17,187 nucleotides of DNA from assembly GCA_031383555.1 (NCBI GenBank), contig JANMZR010000196.1:1-17187 (forward strand), read 5' to 3'. Position 1 is the first letter of the stretch; every line of letters begins with the position of its first letter. Below, in pieces: positions 1 through 6,280 of the stretch. The notes beneath the pieces are model-generated. The model did not search any database and was not told the origin of the DNA. It worked only from the letters and a program-made list of their open reading frames with translations. The DNA is from JANMZR01 sp031383555 (GTDB lineage Bacteria; Bacteroidota; Bacteroidia; Cytophagales; Spirosomataceae). The translations under genes were made by a program, and so were the position numbers.

Positions 1-31
1 CTTCATTTAAAGACTTTTTAATGGAGTGAAA

Positions 32-230
32 CAAAAAACCCCCAAGTCATTGACTTATTGTAGGAGGAAAAATATTTGTATATTCATAATAACCCCCAGA
101 TCAAAAAAAACAAAAAACCCCCAAGCCAATGATCTGTTGTACGAGGAAAAATATTTGTAATTTATAATAACCCCCAGATCACAAAAAACAAAAAACCCCC
201 AAGCCAATGACCTGGGGGTTATTAATAAAC
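32..230. repeat. Three-copy ~78-bp tandem repeat in the left intergenic region
   Basis: Units begin with CAAAAAACCCCCAAG at 32, 111 and 189, so the first two periods are 79 and 78 bp. Units 1 and 2 share the blocks GAGGAAAAATATTTGTA and ATAATAACCCCCAGATC. The third unit stops early and continues as GACCTGGGGGTTATTA, the reverse complement of the ATAACCCCCAG block, so only the last copy closes into a hairpin. No gene can be supported between 1 and 425; outside the repeat that stretch is AT-rich with no recognisable motif. Two full copies plus a part copy with no constant spacer do not make a CRISPR array. Function is unknown; a duplicated terminator or a small interspersed repeat are both possible. 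Confidence 0.8.
182..220 (-). terminator. Hairpin with U-tract on the minus strand
   Basis: The arms AACCCCCA (194-201) and TGGGGGTT (213-220) form a perfect 8-bp stem with an 11-nt loop. Read on the minus strand, the stem runs straight into TTTTTTGTTTTTTG (195 down to 182), which is a good intrinsic-terminator tail. On the plus strand the tail is AT-rich but not U-rich. The puzzle is that no minus-strand gene lies to its right, so it may act as a bidirectional terminator for a plus-strand gene left of the window. Confidence 0.45.
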
Positions 231-425
231 AAATAGAACCACCTATTTAAATTATCTTTTGAAAACTAAACTTTCTGTAATTGAGACGGAACATATTTTA
301 ATAAGTCACATATTATTTAAAAATATTTTAGCATTGTCCGGTCTCATACAAGTAATGATACATAATAATTAAACGTTTGCTAATTTTATGGAAATATTTA
401 AACGATTTAACTTAATACACAAAAA

Positions 426-1196
426 ATGAAAAACAGATTTTTTATTGTAATTATATTCGCAGTATTGCTCTTAAATATTAAGGCAACTTTTGCACAAGGT
501 GGAGGTCAATTTAGAGTATTACTATTCTCAAAAACAGATGGCTTTCATCATGAGAGTATTCAAGAAGGAGTTACCGCTGTACGACAATTAGCAGCAAGGC
601 ATACCTTTTCTGTTGATTGGCATGAAAACGCAAGTATTTTTACAGACAAAGGCTTAGAAAAATATGCTTGTATTATTTTCTTAAATACTACGGGAAACAT
701 TCTTAATGATGAGCAGCAAGGGGCCATGGAGCGATTTATCAAAGCAGGGAAAGGTCATGTAGGCATACACTCAGCCACAGATACGGAATATGATTGGCCT
801 TGGTATAACAATCTTATTGGCATGATGTTCAAAATTCACCCACAACAACAAACGGCTTATTTGGATATAATGAATACCGACTTCCCTGGTATGCAACGCT
901 TCCCCAAGCGCCTTTTATGGACTGACGAATGGTACGATTTCAAAGAAATTTTAGCTAAAGACCTTAATTATTTGATAAAAATTGATGAGAAATCGTATAA
1001 TCCAACAGTAAAATGGGGGAATGTCGAGAGTAAAGGAATGGGAGACTTTCACCCGATAGCTTGGTATCATAACTATGATGGAGGCCGGTCATTTTATACA
1101 GGGCTTGGGCATATAGGTTTGGTGTACTCCGACCCTCTATTTTTAGACCATCTTTATGGTGGAATCTACTGGGCTGCCACAGGAAAAGGGCTTTAA
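426..1196 (+). CDS. Secreted ThuA-domain protein
   Basis: This 256-aa protein starts with a typical signal peptide (hydrophobic residues 5-20, likely cut after the Ala of TFA-Q near residue 23), so it is exported, probably to the periplasm. The rest is one ThuA domain (about residues 29-252) with the glutamine-amidotransferase-like fold. Visible family marks are VLLFSKTDGFHHESI at the start, GHVGIHSATDTEYDWPWY in the middle and FYTGLGH near the end. ThuA proteins are linked to sugar catabolism (trehalose utilisation in rhizobia), and Bacteroidota carry many exported copies, but the substrate is not known. The start codon follows an A-rich stretch (ATACACAAAAA) and leads directly into the signal peptide. 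It appears to be monocistronic. The family call is firm; the reaction is not. Confidence 0.9.
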   Translation: MKNRFFIVIIFAVLLLNIKATFAQGGGQFRVLLFSKTDGFHHESIQEGVTAVRQLAARHTFSVDWHENASIFTDKGLEKYACIIFLNTTGNILNDEQQGAMERFIKAGKGHVGIHSATDTEYDWPWYNNLIGMMFKIHPQQQTAYLDIMNTDFPGMQRFPKRLLWTDEWYDFKEILAKDLNYLIKIDEKSYNPTVKWGNVESKGMGDFHPIAWYHNYDGGRSFYTGLGHIGLVYSDPLFLDHLYGGIYWAATGKGL

Positions 1197-1222
1197 AACT
1201 AAATATGAATTCTTGCCGGGTC

Positions 1223-1256
1223 AGATTTTCTAAAAACCACTGTTTTTAGAAAATCT
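1223..1256. other. Perfect 15-bp inverted repeat downstream of the ThuA gene
   Basis: AGATTTTCTAAAAAC (1223-1237) and GTTTTTAGAAAATCT (1242-1256) pair perfectly around the 4-nt loop CACT. It sits 26 nt after the ThuA stop codon, where a terminator would be expected. Neither side carries a clean U-tract outside the stem, so it may be a transcript-end stabilising hairpin or a factor-binding palindrome instead. Confidence 0.6.
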
Positions 1257-1328
1257 CGATAGATTTCTATAAACTGATTAGGGTAGTTTTCAAAATGAAT
1301 ATTTTTTCTTATACAAAAACCATTATTA

Positions 1329-1361
1329 TTTGTAATTCCTGATTTTTCCTTTCTACCTTTG
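1329..1361 (+). promoter_or_regulatory. Bacteroidota-type promoter for the TPP-riboswitch unit
   Basis: A -33 box TTTG (1329-1332) is followed after 21 nt by a perfect -7 box TACCTTTG (1354-1361), matching the TTTG-N19..21-TANNTTTG consensus of the primary sigma factor in this phylum. Transcription would begin around 1366-1369, which is exactly the 5' edge of the riboswitch aptamer. The coincidence of promoter and aptamer edge supports both calls. Confidence 0.8.
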
Positions 1362-1367
1362 TGTTGT

Positions 1368-1447
1368 CACAACGGGGTGCCTTGTAATTACGGGCTGAGA
1401 TTATACCCTTTGAACCTGATACGGTTAATGCCGACGAAGGGAATGTG
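1368..1447 (+). ncRNA. TPP riboswitch (THI element)
   Basis: The conserved aptamer pieces occur in order: CGGGGTGCC (1373-1381), CTGAGA (1395-1400), ACCC (1405-1408), TGAACCTGAT (1411-1420), GGTTAATGCC (1423-1432) and GAAGGGAA (1436-1443). The closing P1 helix is CACA (1368-1371) with TGTG (1444-1447). A run of six T follows P1 immediately (1448-1453), and no separate terminator or anti-terminator is obvious in the remaining ~190-nt leader. A 13-nt sequence, GTTTTTTAATCAA, occurs both next to P1 (1447-1459) and near the gene (1585-1597). Known THI elements repress thiamin synthesis and uptake genes when TPP is plentiful, so the downstream receptor is expected to be made under thiamin starvation. 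Confidence 0.95.
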
Positions 1448-1644
1448 TTTTTTAATCAAATTTGTTTTTTTTAAGTTCAAAAAAGCCAAAGCTTCAATTT
1501 GTATAGGTGTTACTCAAATATCTTTCAAGGCAATTTTGAATTAAATTAAATTACACATTTTCAATTGCAGGTTTGTATATAAGCGTTTTTTAATCAAGGC
1601 TTTATGTTGTGTTTTAAATATTATATTTTAAAAAGCAATTACAT

Positions 1645-4014
1645 ATGCAAAAGTTTAAATCAGGAGTTATTTTTTTTATCGCTGTTTTCTTAGCAATAAA
1701 TTCATTGTTTAGCCAAAAAACATATAATGGCTCTGTAATTGAGTTTGAAACAAATTTTCAATTGGCGGGCGCATCCATTTACTGGGAAGGCACAAATATT
1801 GGCACGAAATCGGATAAAGAAGGGAGTTTTATTATTAAAGAGTTTGACAAAAGCCTATGTTTAATTATTTCTTATGTTGGTTTTGAAAAGCAAATTATTA
1901 AACCAGAAGACTTATTCAAAAGAGTAAAGCTTCAAATCAAACTCAAAAAAACCTGTTATAATGCTGATGAAGTAATTGTAAGCGCATTAAGGGCCACAGA
2001 CAATTCGGCTATGGCTTTTACAAATATTGGAAAAAGTGAAATTTCTAAACTAAATGTGGGGCAAGACCTTCCACTGTTGCTAAATTTCACCCCATCATTA
2101 GTTACTACTTCTGATGCAGGTGCAGGAATTGGTTATACAGGTTTAAGAATTAGAGGTACCGACGCAACACGTATTAATGTGACTGTCAATGGAATACCAA
2201 TAAATGACTCCGAAAGTCAGGGTGTTTATTGGGTGAATATGCCCGACCTAGCCAGCTCCGTTAATTCTATTCAAATACAAAGGGGGGTAGGCACATCAAC
2301 CAATGGCGCAGGAGCATTTGGAGGCTCAATAAATATTCAATCAAACGAATTCATTAAAGTGCCATATGCCGAAATTAACTCTTCAGCAGGGTCATTCAAT
2401 TCGTTTAAAAACAATATTAGATTAGGTTCGGGCCTTATCGGAGGCAATTTTACAATAGATGGTCGCCTTTCAAAAATTACTTCCGATGGTTATGTAGATC
2501 GGGCGTTTTCAAAACTAAACTCTTATTATGTGTCGGGCGCTTATTTTGGCAAGAATTCTTTTGCAAGGTTAATTACATTTGGGGGAAATGAAAAAACGTA
2601 CCAGTCGTGGAATGGCGTTTCGGAGGCAATGTTGGACACAGCACGTACCTTTAACAGTTTTAAATACCCCAATCAAACAGATAACTACTCACAGACCCAT
2701 TATCAACTGCTTACTACTCAGATGATTTCGAGCAAACTTTCGGTCAATGCTAACTTTCATTATACAAAAGGTAAAGGTTATTATGAAGAGTTTAGAGGGG
2801 CCGACAAGCTATCTGATTACGGAATATTCAAAGTTTTCAATAATATAGAGTCAGAAATTGTTAGGCAAAAATGGCTTGACAATGACTTTTGTGGAACTAC
2901 TTTTTCCTTTGATTATCAATCATTTAAAAGGATTTCGGCAAGTTTTGGAGGGGCTTTGAACAGATATGATGGGGATCACTTTGGCAAGCTTTTGAGAATT
3001 GAAAAATTCCCAGAATATAACGGAAGTCGGTGGTATTTTAGTAATTCTGAAAAAACGGATTTTAATATTTATGGAAAGGCAAATTATTACTACAATAAAA
3101 AGCTAAATATTTATGCAGACTTGCAATTAAGAAAAGTGAATTTGATTATGGAAGGCACGGCCAGTAAGGTTCAGAAAATTGATCAAAAACACAACTATAC
3201 TTTTTTTAATCCCAAATTGGGGTTAACCTACTCGTTTACAAGTGATATTTCAGGTTATGCGAGTTATGCGGTGGGCCAAAAAGAACCCAATCGGACTGAT
3301 TTTATTGACTCACAATCCATTGCGGCATTTATTCCAAAACCCGAAAAGTTGAATGACCTTGAAGCTGGGTTAAAATTGACCGCCAACAAATTAGTATTGA
3401 ATGCCAATGGGTATTTTATGAAATATAAAAACCAATTAGTTATTACTGGCGCTATTAATGAAACTGGAGAGCCCATCAGAATTAACCTGCCAAAGAGCTA
3501 TAGAGCAGGTTTTGAAATAGATGCCACCTATAATTTTTCAAAAAAAGTAGTTTGGAATGTTAACACCACCCTTTCAAGCAATAAAATTGAAAAATTTATT
3601 GAATTGATACCAGACTATGAAGGTAATTATAAAGAAAATGAACTTAACCAAACTGATATTGCATTTAGCCCAAATATTATTTTGGGGTCTCAATTGACTT
3701 TAAAACCAACGAAATCGTTGGAAATAGGCCTTTTGACCAAATATGTTGGCAAACAGTATTTGGACAATACAAGCTCCGAAAAAAAGAAACTAAATCCGTA
3801 TCTTACAAATGACCTTAGAGCAACTTATAGCTTATCATTGGCAAAATTGCCTACCATTAACTTGGGAATTTATGTCTATAATATATTGAATGAGAAATAT
3901 GAAAGCAATGGTTATACCTACAGTTATTTGTTTGAAAACCAAGTATTTATAGAAAATTTTTATTATCCACAGGCGGGGCGTAACTTCATGCTTTCAGCTA
4001 ATATCAAATTCTAA
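1645..4014 (+). CDS. TonB-dependent outer-membrane receptor, predicted thiamin (or precursor) uptake
   Basis: This 789-aa protein has a signal peptide (residues 1-23, ending SLFSQ), a carboxypeptidase-regulatory-like beta-sandwich (about 25-100), a plug domain (about 115-235, with GLRIRGTDATRINVTVNGIP and GGSINIQ) and a 22-stranded-type barrel ending in the aromatic C-terminus typical of outer-membrane proteins (SANIKF). It would import its ligand across the outer membrane with TonB-ExbBD energy. The ligand call rests on the TPP riboswitch 197 nt upstream. THI-controlled TonB receptors are known in Bacteroidota as candidate thiamin transporters, usually beside pnuT. Here the next gene is a VTT membrane protein 2 nt downstream, with no pnuT or pyrophosphokinase in view. 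The ligand could be thiamin, its phosphates or the pyrimidine moiety. Confidence 0.9.
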   Translation: MQKFKSGVIFFIAVFLAINSLFSQKTYNGSVIEFETNFQLAGASIYWEGTNIGTKSDKEGSFIIKEFDKSLCLIISYVGFEKQIIKPEDLFKRVKLQIKLKKTCYNADEVIVSALRATDNSAMAFTNIGKSEISKLNVGQDLPLLLNFTPSLVTTSDAGAGIGYTGLRIRGTDATRINVTVNGIPINDSESQGVYWVNMPDLASSVNSIQIQRGVGTSTNGAGAFGGSINIQSNEFIKVPYAEINSSAGSFNSFKNNIRLGSGLIGGNFTIDGRLSKITSDGYVDRAFSKLNSYYVSGAYFGKNSFARLITFGGNEKTYQSWNGVSEAMLDTARTFNSFKYPNQTDNYSQTHYQLLTTQMISSKLSVNANFHYTKGKGYYEEFRGADKLSDYGIFKVFNNIESEIVRQKWLDNDFCGTTFSFDYQSFKRISASFGGALNRYDGDHFGKLLRIEKFPEYNGSRWYFSNSEKTDFNIYGKANYYYNKKLNIYADLQLRKVNLIMEGTASKVQKIDQKHNYTFFNPKLGLTYSFTSDISGYASYAVGQKEPNRTDFIDSQSIAAFIPKPEKLNDLEAGLKLTANKLVLNANGYFMKYKNQLVITGAINETGEPIRINLPKSYRAGFEIDATYNFSKKVVWNVNTTLSSNKIEKFIELIPDYEGNYKENELNQTDIAFSPNIILGSQLTLKPTKSLEIGLLTKYVGKQYLDNTSSEKKKLNPYLTNDLRATYSLSLAKLPTINLGIYVYNILNEKYESNGYTYSYLFENQVFIENFYYPQAGRNFMLSANIKF

Positions 4015-4016
4015 TT

Positions 4017-4682
4017 TTGAGTATCCAACCCAAATATTTTTCAATAATTTATGCCATTTATACTGGCCTTATGCCTCTCACAGTAAGCGGTTTGGCAAGC
4101 ATTTGGGCGTATAATAATATTGAATATTTAAAAAACCTCAATTCAATAGAAATTGCCTTTTTGGCTATTTTGAGCAGCTTTTCGATGGGGTTTTCCCTAA
4201 TTCCAACGAGTTTTGTCGCTTTGGTTGCTGGGTATTTTTGGGGTTTAAACGCCATATTTATTTTGGTAATTACCTATATTATTGCCACAATTATTGGGTT
4301 CTATTTATCAAAAAAAATAGATAATCAACAGATATTAAATGAGTTAAATAAAAGCAACAAAGCGAAACAGGTACTTGAAAACCTCAAAACCGACCAATTT
4401 AAAATTATTATGCTTGCTCGTTTATCCCCCATATTTCCTTTTGGTATTTCTAATGTAATATTTACCTATTTGGGGGTGCCACTTCAAAAGCTTGTTTTTG
4501 CGGGAATAATCGGAATGTTGCCAAGAACAATATTGCTGGTTTGGGTTTCTAGCAAATCAGAGTCAATAAAAACAATTATTAATGGCAATTGGAACGAACA
4601 GTTCAAATTGCCCATTCTGGCAATTGGATTACTTTCAACAGGATTTTTGATTTATATAATATTGAAGCAATTAAAAAAGTGA
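4017..4682 (+). CDS. VTT/TVP38-TMEM64 (DedA-like) inner-membrane protein in the TPP unit
   Basis: This 221-aa membrane protein has hydrophobic segments near residues 8-30, 46-72, 75-97, 150-178 and 198-216. It shows the VTT-domain hallmarks: a re-entrant-loop-like stretch SLIPTSFVALVAGYFWG (60-76) and the motif ARLSPIFPFGISNVIF (134-149). The TTG start at 4017 lies 2 nt after the receptor stop, and the next in-frame ATG (codon 19) would cut into the first membrane segment, so TTG with translational coupling is preferred. Members of the wider DedA/VTT superfamily move lipids such as undecaprenyl phosphate or scramble phospholipids; none that I know of is an established thiamin carrier. Its position in a TPP-regulated transcript is where pnuT often sits, suggesting a link to thiamin uptake or to envelope function under starvation. 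Confidence 0.8.
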   Translation: MSIQPKYFSIIYAIYTGLMPLTVSGLASIWAYNNIEYLKNLNSIEIAFLAILSSFSMGFSLIPTSFVALVAGYFWGLNAIFILVITYIIATIIGFYLSKKIDNQQILNELNKSNKAKQVLENLKTDQFKIIMLARLSPIFPFGISNVIFTYLGVPLQKLVFAGIIGMLPRTILLVWVSSKSESIKTIINGNWNEQFKLPILAIGLLSTGFLIYIILKQLKK

Positions 4683-4814
4683 AATAGAAAAACGATTGCT
4701 TACTCCCAATTGGGTTTAGAGGCTAATTCTTAATAATTGATTTTGTACCACTAGCCTTTTTTAAAATATAAACCACAGTAGGTAGTAGCGCAATATTTAA
4801 CATTTTATTACAGT

Positions 4815-5066
4815 CGGCTACTCATTTTAAGGCTCTAAATGGTTTAGTGTGGGTATTTGTATTATGGAGGGTGGGAACGGCCTTATTGATTTGCGAATCG
4901 TCGCACCGAGGTTTTAGATAAGATTTACCGTTAAAAAAATTATACTGTTTGAGCCTGACGTAGTCGGCGAGTTTATAATTTTTAGGAAAATTTTGTCTAA
5001 AAACCGTTAAAAAATCAATACAGCCTTGATTTTTTGGTTCTTTTGTATCAAGACAAAAGAACAAAG
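4815..5066. repeat. Probable Bacteroidota intergenic repeat element with terminal hairpins
   Basis: The 4683-5327 gap contains no convincing gene. An 80-codon minus-strand reading frame (5064-4822) has low-complexity, non-protein-like composition and is best read as part of a repeat. At its right end are two adjacent perfect 10-bp hairpins: AAAAAATCAA/TTGATTTTTT (5009-5018 and 5026-5035) and GTTCTTTTGT/ACAAAAGAAC (5037-5046 and 5053-5062). A 12-bp direct repeat, ACCGTTAAAAAA, occurs at 4927 and 5003. The segments CTCGCCGACTACGTCAGGCT and GGTGCGACGATTCGC (minus strand) resemble dispersed intergenic repeats I recall from other Bacteroidota genomes. Copy number cannot be seen here. Nothing recognisable lies in 4683-4814 or in 5067-5190. 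Confidence 0.5.
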
Positions 5067-5220
5067 AAATTTAGTGTCGGTAACAATTGCGTTTAATAAT
5101 TAATTTTGAATTCTATCAATTAAAAAAATAGAAATAATATTACCCACATAAATTCATATAGCACCCATTTTAATAATCGTTACCTAATACAATTGACGAT
5201 TAAATATTTGAAAATTGCCC

Positions 5221-5228
5221 TACCTTTG
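5221..5228 (+). promoter_or_regulatory. -7 box for the FKBP lipoprotein gene
   Basis: TACCTTTG is a perfect match to the Bacteroidota -7 consensus. The nearest upstream TTG (5193-5195, in ATTGACG) is 25 nt away, a little far for a -33 element. The implied transcription start near 5234 gives a ~94-nt leader to the ATG at 5328 and lies upstream of the competing TTG start at 5262. Confidence 0.6.
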
Positions 5229-5327
5229 TGAAAATTAATTTCTTAAAAGAGTAAACTAATTTTGACTTTTTTACGTCCTATTAAACAGGAAATACCTATC
5301 CAATTTTTTTTTATCAAAATAAATAAA

Positions 5328-6212
5328 ATGTTAAAGCGCACTTTTTTTATATTATCAGCAATACTTTTGCTTTCTTTCAACTCTTGTGTGGATAAAGCTG
5401 AACCAATAGCTGACATAAAAATTCGTGAAAACGACGAAGCTATTCAAACATATTTAAAGTCAAAAAATATTACCGCAATAAGCGCTGGTAGCGGAATCTA
5501 TTATACCATTACACAAAAAAATGATGCGGGTCGCAAACCTATTAGTGGTGACCTTATGTCGTACCATTTTCAAACATCACTTTTAACAGGCCTGAAAATA
5601 GACAGCACTTCTCGATTAGAAAATAAGCCCAACTATAGCCCTTATGGAACAGTAAACAACCTCTGGGGACTGTTTGCTTCAGTTATAAAGGAAGGAGAAA
5701 GGGCAACGTTTTTCTTGCCGTATAGTTTTGGATATGGCGCAGAAGCTACCAGTAAAGTGCCCGCCTATTCGCCAATAATAATGGACTTTTCAATTGAAAA
5801 ACTTAGGGATGAGGAAGAACAAATAGTAAGTTATATTGCTGATAATAAATACAATATGACTAGCACCGATACAGGTTTAAGATATATGATTACTAAAGAG
5901 GTGCCAACAGGAGCGCCATTAAAAAACGGTCAAACTATTGCTGTAAATTATACCGGTAAATTATTATATTTTGAAGGAATACTTGATGCTAAAAATAAAC
6001 CAACAACAACATTTGACTCTGGGACTTTTTCTTTTGTATTAGGCTCAACTGGTTCAATAGCCGGCTTTGACCAGGGGGTATCCAAACTTAAAGTTGGTGA
6101 AAAAGGGATAATAATAATGCCATCTAGTTTAGGCTACAAGGATATTGGTTCTGGTCGTATTCCTGCAAAATCACCACTTTTCTTTGAAATTGAGGTGGTG
6201 TCTGCTCAATAA
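5328..6212 (+). CDS. Tandem-FKBP peptidyl-prolyl isomerase lipoprotein
   Basis: I start this gene at the ATG at 5328 (294 aa) rather than at an upstream in-frame TTG (5262), because the ATG follows an A-rich initiation region and opens directly on a lipoprotein signal (MLKRTFFILSAILLLSFNSC, lipidated Cys20). The mature protein has two FKBP modules. The first (about 45-160) keeps GDLMSYHFQT and SFGYGAE but lacks a clear FDSS-type strand and looks degenerate. The second (about 178-294) keeps VNYTG (207-210), FDSG (229-232), GFDQG (246-250), SSLGY and IPAKSPLFFEIEV, so it is the likely active isomerase, although the usual active-site Trp is Phe247. It resembles envelope FKBP lipoproteins of gliding Bacteroidota (GldI type), but that role is not shown. 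It converges with the receptor gene ending at 6281. Confidence 0.88.
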   Translation: MLKRTFFILSAILLLSFNSCVDKAEPIADIKIRENDEAIQTYLKSKNITAISAGSGIYYTITQKNDAGRKPISGDLMSYHFQTSLLTGLKIDSTSRLENKPNYSPYGTVNNLWGLFASVIKEGERATFFLPYSFGYGAEATSKVPAYSPIIMDFSIEKLRDEEEQIVSYIADNKYNMTSTDTGLRYMITKEVPTGAPLKNGQTIAVNYTGKLLYFEGILDAKNKPTTTFDSGTFSFVLGSTGSIAGFDQGVSKLKVGEKGIIIMPSSLGYKDIGSGRIPAKSPLFFEIEVVSAQ

Positions 6213-6280
6213 TTTGGGCGAAATTGATTTGAACTTTTAAAAAAACCTAATCAAAAATTTTGGAGATTTATCAGAAAAAT

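Noticed and set aside
32..230. CRISPR array
   Set aside because: There are only two full units and a part copy, the whole ~78-bp unit is repeated rather than a short repeat with unique spacers, and no cas gene is present.
1359..1544. 61-codon plus-strand frame over the thiamin leader
   Set aside because: It runs through the TPP aptamer and would begin before the predicted transcription start.
4822..5064. 80-codon minus-strand gene in the 4683-5327 gap
   Set aside because: Its composition is not protein-like, it has no initiation signal, and it overlaps two perfect hairpins; repeat DNA is the simpler explanation.
5262..5327. TTG start of the FKBP gene
   Set aside because: It would place 22 extra residues before a clear lipoprotein signal peptide; the ATG at 5328 with an A-rich upstream region fits better.
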